The notes beneath the pieces are model-generated. The model was not told the DNA's origin. It ran no database searches and saw only the letters and a list, made by a program, of their open reading frames with translations. A stretch of 64,000 nucleotides of DNA. Source: Spirosoma aerolatum (GTDB lineage: Bacteria; Bacteroidota; Bacteroidia; Cytophagales; Spirosomataceae). The position numbers and the translations under genes are program-made. Of the stretch, positions 8,636 through 16,269 are shown piece by piece (within the stretch, counting starts at the first letter, position 1; the number at the start of each line of letters is the position of its first letter). Where the stretch lies: assembly GCF_002056795.1 (NCBI RefSeq), contig NZ_CP020104.1:6953501-7017500 (forward strand). The letters run 5' to 3'.

Positions 8636-9037
8636 ATGAATACAGATCAAAAACCCCAAACAGCAACGGCTGTCACTCAGGAACACATTGATGCCTGGAA
8701 AAAGAAGTATGGCGAAGTCTTTGTTGTCGAAGTAGCCAAAGACCCAATTACGCCCGAAAATATGTTTGACTCCCTCGGCTTTGATAGTGATGCGGATGTA
8801 GACATTACGGGCGAAACTCTAATAGGGTATTTACGTAAGCCCAATAAACAAATCAGTTCGATGGCCTATTCGTTCCTGGCTTCGGATGGCTACGTGACCG
8901 CTGCCAAAAACATGCTCAAAGCTTGCTGGCTGGGCGGGGATAACGAAATTCTGATGAATGAAGCCAAGCTTCACTTTGCGGCCACGCAAATTTCGGGCTG
9001 GATTCAGGTGTACCAGGCGAAAGTAAAAAAGCTTTAG
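8636..9037 (+). CDS. Tail assembly chaperone, short (G-like) form
   Basis: This 133-residue mainly helical protein lies directly before the tape measure gene, where tail assembly chaperones occur. It has no motif recognised by eye apart from the ISSMAYSFLASDGY region and a C-terminal helix. Its final codons contain a perfect slippery heptamer, and a hairpin follows 6 bases later, so this product would be the major zero-frame form, with a longer minor form made by -1 frameshifting. Chaperones of this type coat the tape measure during tail assembly. Confidence 0.75.
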   Translation: MNTDQKPQTATAVTQEHIDAWKKKYGEVFVVEVAKDPITPENMFDSLGFDSDADVDITGETLIGYLRKPNKQISSMAYSFLASDGYVTAAKNMLKACWLGGDNEILMNEAKLHFAATQISGWIQVYQAKVKKL

Positions 9038-9222
9038 TCGCCATCGGGCCTATCCAGCATGGTAGGTCCGATGGCGACAATTACCGATACATGGCGGCTA
9101 TGATCCGCCATTTTCTGCACGTCAATCCCTACCAGCTCACCCCAAAAGAGTTTGCCACCCACTGGCGGGAAGCCGAACTATTGATGCTGGAACTAAAACC
9201 CTTTGCTGCTGATCGACTATGA
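8636..9222 (+). CDS. Tail assembly chaperone, frameshifted (GT-like) fusion
   Basis: A -1 slip on A_AAA_AAG (9025-9031) joins the 132 residues before the slip to 63 residues read in the other frame, ending at TGA 9220-9222, for a product of about 195 residues. That frame is open without stops from before the slip to 9219 and contains the segments RHFLHVNPYQLT, EFATHWREAE and LMLELKPFA, which look like real coding sequence. The stop overlaps the tape measure ATG at 9219-9222. This matches the G/GT arrangement of lambda and of many contractile phages. The fusion itself is predicted, not observed. Confidence 0.75.
9025..9077 (+). promoter_or_regulatory. -1 programmed frameshift signal (slippery site and stem-loop)
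   Basis: The heptamer A AAA AAG occupies 9025-9031 in the correct phase (codons 9026-9028 and 9029-9031). Six bases later a stem begins: 9038-9052 pairs with 9063-9077 over 15 base pairs, with a single G-T pair, around a 10-base loop. The zero-frame stop TAG (9035-9037) lies in the spacer. Heptamer, spacer and stem are all in the range known to promote -1 slippage. Confidence 0.8.
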
Positions 9223-11081
9223 ACCGGATGTATCGTTTCGCTATTCGCTTAGACGACCTGATGAGTTCGCCACTAGCGCGAATGTCTCGTTACTATTCTT
9301 CAACTATGCGGGGGATGGAGCAACAGAGCCGCCGTTTTGGTGGGACATTCGGACGCAATCTGTCAGGCGGGTTTCGTAAGGCGATCCAGACCGTCGATCA
9401 GTTGCGCCGGGGTCTATCGGGCTTACCAAGTCGGATTGGTCTGAATGTCGATTACTCAAGCGTTCGTCAGGCCAGGCAGGAAGTCGAGCGGTTACGTGAT
9501 GCACAAGGGCGGCTTCGGGATAGCCGGGGGCGCTTCGTGGGTGAGGGTGGTAGCTCCAGTGGTGGTGGCTGGCTGAAGGGTTTGGGGTTTGCCGGGTTAG
9601 GCATGGGTGGTCTGCTGGGTGGGTATCTGGGCTGGCAGGGCGTGAAAGCGGCCTATGGTCAAACAATCAGCCCCGCAATGGAAATGGAGCGAAACCGCTT
9701 CAGTGCTGGGATTATGCTTCATAGCCAGGAACGTTCGTCGGCTCTGGATGCTCAGTATCAAGCCTACGCTAAACAAAACCCGGTATTGGGCTATAAGGAT
9801 ATTCAGTCGGCGGGTACGCAAATGGTGGGCTTAGAGGAGCGATATGATCGGATTATGCCCATCATAAAAACCATGTCCGACGTGGCCGTAGGTTCGCAAA
9901 ACGAGCTAAAAGATTTGATCCTGATTTTAGGTCAAGTGAAAATGAAGGGCAGGCTTCAGGCCGAGGAAGGGCTTCAATTTGCGGAACGCCGGGTCAATCT
10001 CATGCCCTACCTGGCCAAAGCCATAGGCAAGAAACAGACGGACTTACCCGATTTGATGAAAGACGGGAAGATCAGCTATGAGAATGTGCTTCGAGCCTTG
10101 AGCATGATGACCGCCAAAGGAGGAGTTTATAATGGGATGTCTGAAAAGGTTGGCGATCAGACTACGTATGGAAAGACACAAAAGCTTTGGGAAGACTTAA
10201 GCCTTAGAGCCGCCAACTTAGGCGATAAAATGCTGCCTACCTTAAATAAGCTTTTGGTATGGATGGATGATTTTTTAAGGCGAGCTGAGGGGCCATTTGC
10301 CAAAGCCCTCGCCTTTGCTGGCGTTCAGTTGGGTGTGTTTGCCGGGGGTATGAAAGATGTATTTGTGGCCCTGGGTATCATCAGCAAGGAAGGTACAGCG
10401 ACTGAAGGCGTGATAAAGGTTCTGGCGGGTACGATTGGCGCGTTAGGGGTTGCCGCTAAAATTACGGGCGACTTTCTATCTGGATTTGCGGCCTTTGTCG
10501 ATCAGGTAATGGGTCTGTTTCGGTCGATTTTTAACTTTCCTCGTGATCCAATCGGAGCATTGACAGGGAAATACTGGAATGGACAGGACTCAGCGCCGGA
10601 AGCGGCCAAAGCCGTTGAAACGCCGGAAGAAAAATTTCGTCGTCAAGGTCGGTTGTTTTCCCGAACGCCCGAAAATCCCGATTTTGATCCGGGTTACATG
10701 AAGCGCCTGGCGGAATCCAATGCCAAGCTTTCAGAAGGCAACCGGGCGTATGCTCAACAGCAACAGCGACTGGCGAAACTGGACTCCAGGCGTCAGGCCA
10801 GGCGTTTGCGACTAGGGGAAAAAGCCGTTGATACAACTGGACTGCTGGGATCGGGAGAACTTCAGACTGCTAAGGGTAAAAAGGGTGCATCCGATTCAGG
10901 GCTGGAGGCTACCGTTGCCGGGTCAAAATCCACCAACATCACGATCAATTTAAAAAGCCTGATCGATGGGGGGGTGCATATTCATTCGACAGAACTCAAA
11001 GAAGGGGTGGCCGAGGTTCGCGATATGCTGATTGACCACTTTACGCGTGTCATTAACTCCGCAACGGCAATACCATCGTAA
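9219..11081 (+). CDS. Tail tape measure protein
   Basis: This 620-residue protein sets tail length and may assist DNA entry. The N-terminal quarter is rich in Arg/Gln/Ser with helical segments (DQLRRGLSGLPSRIG, ARQEVERLRDAQGRLRDSRG). A glycine-rich hydrophobic stretch (about residues 118-142) is followed by the tape-measure-type core with KDLILILGQVKMKGRLQAEE and KISYENVLRALSMMTAKGG. A second hydrophobic region runs from about residue 365 to 425. The C-terminal 120 residues are charged. Its start overlaps the frameshifted chaperone stop, and its stop overlaps the next start, so expression is likely coupled. Confidence 0.85.
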   Translation: MNRMYRFAIRLDDLMSSPLARMSRYYSSTMRGMEQQSRRFGGTFGRNLSGGFRKAIQTVDQLRRGLSGLPSRIGLNVDYSSVRQARQEVERLRDAQGRLRDSRGRFVGEGGSSSGGGWLKGLGFAGLGMGGLLGGYLGWQGVKAAYGQTISPAMEMERNRFSAGIMLHSQERSSALDAQYQAYAKQNPVLGYKDIQSAGTQMVGLEERYDRIMPIIKTMSDVAVGSQNELKDLILILGQVKMKGRLQAEEGLQFAERRVNLMPYLAKAIGKKQTDLPDLMKDGKISYENVLRALSMMTAKGGVYNGMSEKVGDQTTYGKTQKLWEDLSLRAANLGDKMLPTLNKLLVWMDDFLRRAEGPFAKALAFAGVQLGVFAGGMKDVFVALGIISKEGTATEGVIKVLAGTIGALGVAAKITGDFLSGFAAFVDQVMGLFRSIFNFPRDPIGALTGKYWNGQDSAPEAAKAVETPEEKFRRQGRLFSRTPENPDFDPGYMKRLAESNAKLSEGNRAYAQQQQRLAKLDSRRQARRLRLGEKAVDTTGLLGSGELQTAKGKKGASDSGLEATVAGSKSTNITINLKSLIDGGVHIHSTELKEGVAEVRDMLIDHFTRVINSATAIPS

Positions 11082-11575
11082 TGGCTACTACGAATCCAAA
11101 TACCTTCCAGGTTGGCCAGCTTCAGGCTGATTTTGACGCCACAGCAACGGTTAAATCAACCGGGCAGACGATGCAGTGCCCGGTGCGGATGGGCTTAAAG
11201 AAAGACGGGTCAGACCTATGGCTATTTCCCATCGAACCCCTGGTTTCGATTACGGGTGGCAAAACCGTCATTCGTCGCAATATCGCCAAAGCGCAGGGAA
11301 TGGGAACCGTCAAAGAACAGTGGAACCAGGACGACGATCAGATTACCGTTACGGGTATTTTGATGGGTGACGGTGCCTACCCGGAAGCGGATGTGTCCAG
11401 GCTGAAGAGTTTTTTAAAGGTGGGTCAGAGCGTCGTGATCCGGGCGAAGGTGCTGGATGTATGGGGTATCAACCTGATCTGCATAACCAACTATAATATA
11501 CCTGAAACGCCAGGGCTGGAAAATCAGCGGTTCAGCTTTTCAGGCTACAGTGACCAGTATTTTGACCTCACTTAA
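11081..11575 (+). CDS. Tail protein, DUF6046-like, tube/baseplate junction candidate
   Basis: This 164-residue protein looks like the DUF6046 group seen in contractile phages of Bacteroidota. The segment KTVIRRNIAKAQGMGTVKE and the following strand-rich VTGILMGDGAYPE part are the most family-like. It sits between the tape measure and the baseplate hub, the place of the gene for the tube-initiator or LysM-like tail protein in other contractile phages. Its start overlaps the tape measure stop (TAATG). The family assignment is from memory and should be checked. Confidence 0.6.
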   Translation: MATTNPNTFQVGQLQADFDATATVKSTGQTMQCPVRMGLKKDGSDLWLFPIEPLVSITGGKTVIRRNIAKAQGMGTVKEQWNQDDDQITVTGILMGDGAYPEADVSRLKSFLKVGQSVVIRAKVLDVWGINLICITNYNIPETPGLENQRFSFSGYSDQYFDLT

Positions 11576-11604
11576 TTTTTCACTTAATCCCCGTTTAAAT
11601 CGTC

Positions 11605-12678
11605 ATGACGAAACACATGTTTAAATCACTTTTTTTCTCTGCAATCGGTCTACTTCTATCGACCGCCGTACACACGCAAGCTACTACGCCAATGTTTAAA
11701 ATGGACTACGAAATCAGCATTGGTAAGGCCAGGCTGAAAGGACTTGAATCCGTAACCGTTGAATCCAGTGTTGATCTGATCTCGGATACCTGCCAGATTA
11801 CGTTACCCGGAATGGTCTACAATAAAGCGTTTGCCATTGAGGATTCAATCAAGCGTGGGGATGTGGTTACGGTTCGCCTGGGCTATGATGGCAACCTACA
11901 CACCGAATTTACAGGCTATCTAAAGTCGATTCATCCGAACGCGCCTATGCTGCTGGAGTGCGAAGATTCAGCGTATCTACTCCGTAAACAGATAGCCGAT
12001 AAGCAATTCAAAAAAGTTACGGTGCCAGATATTCTGAAATACGTACTGACGCAAATCAATCCACAGCTAACCGCTGATCAGCAACTAAAACTAGTTACTG
12101 ATCTGTCCGGCTACCAGTACGACAAGTTTACTATTGTTCGCTCGAATGGCTACGAGGTGCTGGAGCGCATTAAGTCCGACTTTGGTCCGGCAATCTATTG
12201 CCGGGGTCATGAGCTGCATTGTCACCTTACCTACACTGAAAAGCGGGGGAATGTTACGTATGACTTCGCTCGGAATGTGGAGGAGTCCGATGGGCTGGAG
12301 TATGTGAAAGCGGAAGATGTAAAGGTGAAAATAAAAGCCATCGGACGGTCTAAGAAGGGGACAAAGGTTGAGGTAGAGGTTGGCGATCCCAAAGGTGATT
12401 TGCGGACAATTCAACTACCAACCGTTTCGGATAAAGTTGTTCTGGAGAAACGGGCAAAGGAGCTTTTAAAGACGCTTAGTTATGATGGCTATAAAGGAGC
12501 CATTAAAGGATGGTTGATTCCGGTTTGTGAAATTGGTTATTCGGCTAAGGTGGTCGATGTGGATTATCCCGACCGGGCAGGCACCTACTACGTCAATGGC
12601 GTGAAGACGGAGTTTTCTGAAAATGGCGGAAGGCGTACGGTTTCGCTGGGTATCAAGGTTCTGACCAAAACCGCATAA
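11605..12678 (+). CDS. Baseplate hub protein (gpD/gp44-like)
   Basis: This protein of up to 357 residues resembles the hub family: an N-terminal beta domain (GKARLKGLESVTVESSVD), a strand-rich middle with a helix (VPDILKYVLTQIN) and C-terminal SAKVVDVDYPDRAGTYYVNGVKTEFSENGG, typical of hub proteins that hold the spike. The first 29 residues look like a signal peptide (a hydrophobic run AIGLLLSTAV with VHTQA), odd for a baseplate protein. Starts at residue 30 (11692) or 33 (11701) would remove it, and two GTTTAAAT motifs in 11593-11626 suggest that part of this stretch may be leader. Confidence 0.75.
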   Translation: MTKHMFKSLFFSAIGLLLSTAVHTQATTPMFKMDYEISIGKARLKGLESVTVESSVDLISDTCQITLPGMVYNKAFAIEDSIKRGDVVTVRLGYDGNLHTEFTGYLKSIHPNAPMLLECEDSAYLLRKQIADKQFKKVTVPDILKYVLTQINPQLTADQQLKLVTDLSGYQYDKFTIVRSNGYEVLERIKSDFGPAIYCRGHELHCHLTYTEKRGNVTYDFARNVEESDGLEYVKAEDVKVKIKAIGRSKKGTKVEVEVGDPKGDLRTIQLPTVSDKVVLEKRAKELLKTLSYDGYKGAIKGWLIPVCEIGYSAKVVDVDYPDRAGTYYVNGVKTEFSENGGRRTVSLGIKVLTKTA

Positions 12679-12788
12679 AATTTGGTCTGGCCGAATTGAA
12701 TTAGCTGGAATAGTGCCTGATCGTGCCCGGCTCCTACCGGGCCTATCCGCTTACTGGTTCTCTTTTTTTAGCTCACACCAAATTTTCT

Positions 12789-13385
12789 ATGGATCGTAAC
12801 GCCAAATTCATTGCTGCTTTAAAGCGGCTTCAGGGTGTAGCGCCTATACAGGTTTGGCCTGCCACTGTCAAGTCGATTCAGGGAACTAACTGTACCGTCG
12901 ATATTCTGAATACAGACTTGATTGATGTGGATGAAGTAAACCTACGGGCAGACGACGAAGCGACTGAAGGGGTGCTGATCGTGCCTCGTGTCGGTAGTCT
13001 GGTTTACGTGGGTGCAGTCGAAAATGCGGTCGATAACCTGTTTGTCTGCCAGGTCAGTGAAGTGGATCGGGTCGAGGTGAAGATTGGTAATTCGCTGGTC
13101 ACTATCGACAAAGACCAGGTGAAGGCCGTTCGTGATAAGTGTGAACTAACCCTGTCCGATAAGGCCACACTGAAACAGGATCAGACGACGATAGAGCTGT
13201 CCAGCGGTAAAGTGAAGATCAACAATTCGGCCACGAGTCTGAAAAGTGTCCTGGACGATTTGACTAGCCTACTTCAAAATTTTACCGTGACGTGCGCGGC
13301 TCCCGGATCGCCATCGGCTCCGTTTCCGGCTACGATCACGCAGGTTACCCAGTTGTCTACCAAAATCAATCAACTCCTATCATGA
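12789..13385 (+). CDS. Baseplate spike protein (gpV-like)
   Basis: The likely 198-residue product begins at ATG 12789; an upstream GTG at 12723 would add 22 residues with no family-like sequence. After an N-terminal helix comes an OB-fold-like domain (IQVWPATVKSIQGTNCTVDI through LIVPRVGSLVYVGAVEN), then a repetitive Lys/Thr/Asp-rich beta stretch that could form the trimeric helix of a membrane-puncturing spike. It follows the hub and precedes the gp46-like gene with a four-base overlap, as expected for gpV-type genes. Confidence 0.75.
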   Translation: MDRNAKFIAALKRLQGVAPIQVWPATVKSIQGTNCTVDILNTDLIDVDEVNLRADDEATEGVLIVPRVGSLVYVGAVENAVDNLFVCQVSEVDRVEVKIGNSLVTIDKDQVKAVRDKCELTLSDKATLKQDQTTIELSSGKVKINNSATSLKSVLDDLTSLLQNFTVTCAAPGSPSAPFPATITQVTQLSTKINQLLS

Positions 13386-13681
13386 CAACCGATATTCTGT
13401 TTGATCCGGTTACAGGTGACATTCTGATTCAGGATGGCGAGTTGGTTGTTGGGGATTCGACCCATCAGCACCAGCGGGATATTGTTCTGAGCGATAAGGG
13501 GCACTATAAACATGCTCCCCGTACGGGTGTTGGATTGTTCAATTACACCAACGATGTGGAAAATGTAACGGGCCTTAGCTCTACGATTCGCCTGGAGTTG
13601 ATTGCGGATGGGCAGGATGTTGATACTGTCAAAGTAGAGGAAGGCGGACAAATCACCATCGACGGTTCCTATCCATCATGA
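13382..13681 (+). CDS. Baseplate wedge protein, gp46/gp25-like
   Basis: The 99-residue product begins at ATG 13382, overlapping the spike stop by four bases; a longer open frame begins upstream but would cover the spike gene. It has the pattern of gpW/gp25/gp46-type wedge proteins: an N-terminal DILFDPVTGDILIQDGELVVGD hairpin, a GHYKHAPRTGVGL motif in the middle, and a C-terminal strand. These small proteins link the hub to the baseplate arms. The next gene starts within the stop codon. Confidence 0.72.
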   Translation: MTTDILFDPVTGDILIQDGELVVGDSTHQHQRDIVLSDKGHYKHAPRTGVGLFNYTNDVENVTGLSSTIRLELIADGQDVDTVKVEEGGQITIDGSYPS

Positions 13682-13959
13682 CCACATTCATTGTCAAAAC
13701 GCAACAGAGCCTTTTCGACATCGCTACCTATCTGTATGGCGATGTCGAAGGGGTGTTCTGGATTTTAGAAGATAACCCCCAACTGATCGGTCTAACCGAC
13801 CGGATCAAAGCGGGTGACGTGCTGAACGTTCGGGACCAGGTGATCAATCCGCGTCAGGTCGCTTACCTGCAACAGTTCCCCGAATTTCAGACGATTGAAG
13901 AAAGTGATAAACCCGAAGGGATCAATTACTGGCTCCTGGAGGAATACGTTGTTCAATAA
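13678..13959 (+). CDS. LysM-like tail protein (gpX-like)
   Basis: This 93-residue protein has an N-terminal LysM-like region: FIVKTQQSLFDIATYLYGD through LIGLTDRIKAGDVLNV matches the usual LysM shape (a Q-SLFDIA helix, a GDVEGVF turn and a final DVL strand). Proteins of this type (gpX in P2, tail protein X) join tube and hub in contractile systems. The ATG overlaps the previous stop by four bases. Confidence 0.72.
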   Translation: MTTFIVKTQQSLFDIATYLYGDVEGVFWILEDNPQLIGLTDRIKAGDVLNVRDQVINPRQVAYLQQFPEFQTIEESDKPEGINYWLLEEYVVQ

Positions 13960-13967
13960 CCACCGTA

Positions 13968-14780
13968 ATGAGAACGAAAGAAGAAATTCAGGCGGAAATG
14001 TCCGCTGTACAGGATCAGTTCCCAACCTTAAAAGGATTGACCAGTACCAGTCAGGTCGGTTTTTTTAAGCTACTGAAGGATATGTGGGCGCTGTTGGTCA
14101 TGGCCATTGAACAGCGTCAGGACACGTTGATTGCTCAGGTCATGGCGGCAATGGCTGATAGCAAGCTGGGTTCACTAAGCTGGTATGTATCGCAGCTCAA
14201 AGCATTCCAGTTTGGCGATGCCGTGACGGTCTACGAGGGGGCAAGAATCGGTTATGCGACTGTTAATCCCGATAAGCAGATCATCAAACAGGCAACCGTG
14301 ACCGAGCAACCGGACGGGCGATTGTTGGCGAAAGTGGCGAAGTCGGTCAGTGGCGTTCTGGTGCCCCTGGCCACGGTCGAACTAACGGCCCTGATCGAAT
14401 ACGTCAGGCAGGTCAAATATGCAGGTGTGATTGTCGATGTGATCTCACTACCTGCCGATGAACTCAGGCTGGAAGTCACGGTCAAGTATGATCGTTTGGT
14501 GTTGAATGGTAGTGGTCAACTGCTGACCGACATAACCAAGTATCCCGTTCGGGATGCCATCATAGCGTATTTACAGGCGTTGCCTTTTGACTCGAAAATC
14601 AACTGGACCGCTTTAACGGATAGCCTTCAGCAATTGCCCGGTGTGGCTGACTTCAATGTTACCAGAACCTTCATTCGGGCGGCTGGTACGACAGCCTGGA
14701 CGGAGTTTGCCAGGGAGACAACGAGTAGAGCCGGGTACATGGCCTTGAACCTCAACGAAAGCGTTATCACCTATGTTTGA
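13968..14780 (+). CDS. Baseplate J-like protein (gp47-like)
   Basis: This 270-residue protein matches baseplate J/gp47 wedge proteins by position and composition: an N-terminal helical segment (QDQFPTLKGLTSTSQVGFFK), a central strand-rich domain, and the YLQALPFDSKINWTALTDSL region with QQLPGVADFNVTRTFI near the C-terminus, which is typical of the J family. It is shorter than Mu gp47 (about 360). It starts nine bases after the LysM-like gene and overlaps the next gene by eight bases. Confidence 0.75.
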   Translation: MRTKEEIQAEMSAVQDQFPTLKGLTSTSQVGFFKLLKDMWALLVMAIEQRQDTLIAQVMAAMADSKLGSLSWYVSQLKAFQFGDAVTVYEGARIGYATVNPDKQIIKQATVTEQPDGRLLAKVAKSVSGVLVPLATVELTALIEYVRQVKYAGVIVDVISLPADELRLEVTVKYDRLVLNGSGQLLTDITKYPVRDAIIAYLQALPFDSKINWTALTDSLQQLPGVADFNVTRTFIRAAGTTAWTEFARETTSRAGYMALNLNESVITYV

Positions 14781-16269
14781 TCTGGTCGCCTTTATCGCGC
14801 AATTATTGCCCCCCTATAAGCGTACCACGACCAACAAAGGGTTCGTGCAAATCCTGTTTGCGCCGATTGGAACGCTCCTGCTGGCTATCGAAGCGTTGCG
14901 GGTTAAGCTCCTGATCGAAGCCCGTTCCACGGGTCAGGTCTTAATCCTTCAGGAGCTTTGCAACCGGGTGGCTTTCGGGGCGGCTGTGGATCGTATCTAT
15001 TTGCTGGATGGCAACACGACGGTAGATTTTCAGGTGGTCATTCCGCCTGGTCTATCGGAATCGGTTGTGTCGAATATCCGGGGGGTGCTGGATGCCCACA
15101 AGCAAGCCGGAAAACGCTACACGATTCAGGTTGATGCGGATTATGATGTGATCACCACTCCGCTGGCCTGGGAACCGGGTTACCCTACCTTATCGAGTAC
15201 AAAACTAACCTGGGCAGTCGATCAGTCGGGTAGTTTCCATACGGTTGTCGTTGCGGACGGGGAAACGGTCATTGATCAGTCGTTTAACTACCTGGATGGG
15301 GTGCCCTTAGAGTACGCCAATAACACCGCTACTAATGTCAGTATTACGGTCGGTCCTGTATCGGCTACACTGACGCGGAACGTTGCTAGTGGTGTCATTA
15401 ACCGGATCGGGTACCTGCGAAGTGGGAACCTGGTTATGATCCTGCCGAATGTCGATTTAGGCACGGTCGAAGTGAAGCTGGTTGGTATCAATGGAACGAA
15501 TTTCAGCGACTCCTATCAGGATGCGAGTGTGGCCAATAATACCGTGTCGGGCGTGACCTATAACCGCCAGCGGGTTTACCCTACAGTGCCAAACGGTCAG
15601 TACCGGGCTTATGCCCGGATCAAAGGCCAAACGCAGGAAACGACGGTGGATATAACCTGGGCGGGGGCCAATCAGCCGCCGATTGTCAGCTATCAATTGC
15701 CGGATGTATCGGGTAAAGTTGGGGTGCCATTTTCGACCACGTTCCCCCTGAATACGTTCACTGATCCAGACGGAACGATAGCCAGTATTGCGGTGTCGGG
15801 CTACCCCTCACCACTAGGCTACACGTCCGGTAGCCGAACGCTGGCGGGTACACCCACGACAGCCGGAACGTACACCGTGTACGTGACCGCAACCGATAAC
15901 CAGGGCGCTACCGTTCAGGACTCGTTTGTGCTAACCATCGCTGCTGCCGATGCACCGGACCCGATTCCATCAGGCACCGGAACGTCCAATGTCGTCTATT
16001 ACAATTCCAACGTACTGAAGTGTGAAGTACAATGGAGCAATGGCAAGGCGCGGGTCGTAGACACGTCGGGCTATGTCGTGCCCAGTGGCAAGAACGTCTA
16101 TTACTTCTTGTCGGGTTCGCCCTATGTCAATAGCCTATCGACCGACTACGAATACTTGCCGGGTCAGACACTCACCGTCTGGAAGGTCGTAGCCGTTTCG
16201 CCGGATCGGTTCGCTAATGCCTTTGTCGCTACTGGTTTTAATATCATCTATTTTGGACAGCCTGAATAA
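14773..16269 (+). CDS. gp48-like baseplate protein with immunoglobulin-like domain
   Basis: This 498-residue protein starts with a segment like Mu gp48/gpI (DLVAFIAQLLPPYKRTTTNK, LEALRVKLLIEARSTG) that attaches a fibre to the baseplate. The rest is strand-rich. Around residues 300-390 lies an Ig-like domain of the He_PIG type: PPIVSYQLPDVSGKVGVPF, GTIASIAVSGYPS, RTLAGTPTTAGTYTVYVT. Such domains in phage tail proteins bind carbohydrates. The C-terminal 100 residues are strand-rich and unrecognised. An attachment protein with a surface-binding domain is the best guess. Confidence 0.65.
   Translation: MFDLVAFIAQLLPPYKRTTTNKGFVQILFAPIGTLLLAIEALRVKLLIEARSTGQVLILQELCNRVAFGAAVDRIYLLDGNTTVDFQVVIPPGLSESVVSNIRGVLDAHKQAGKRYTIQVDADYDVITTPLAWEPGYPTLSSTKLTWAVDQSGSFHTVVVADGETVIDQSFNYLDGVPLEYANNTATNVSITVGPVSATLTRNVASGVINRIGYLRSGNLVMILPNVDLGTVEVKLVGINGTNFSDSYQDASVANNTVSGVTYNRQRVYPTVPNGQYRAYARIKGQTQETTVDITWAGANQPPIVSYQLPDVSGKVGVPFSTTFPLNTFTDPDGTIASIAVSGYPSPLGYTSGSRTLAGTPTTAGTYTVYVTATDNQGATVQDSFVLTIAAADAPDPIPSGTGTSNVVYYNSNVLKCEVQWSNGKARVVDTSGYVVPSGKNVYYFLSGSPYVNSLSTDYEYLPGQTLTVWKVVAVSPDRFANAFVATGFNIIYFGQPE

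Noticed and set aside
9091..9222. Independent 43-residue gene from ATG 9091
   Set aside because: The same frame is open far upstream through the slippery site with a strong stem, so frameshift expression is the better explanation; independent initiation is still possible.
12723..12788. GTG start of the spike gene 22 codons upstream
   Set aside because: The extra residues lack spike-family features and the ATG at 12789 gives a normal N-terminus.
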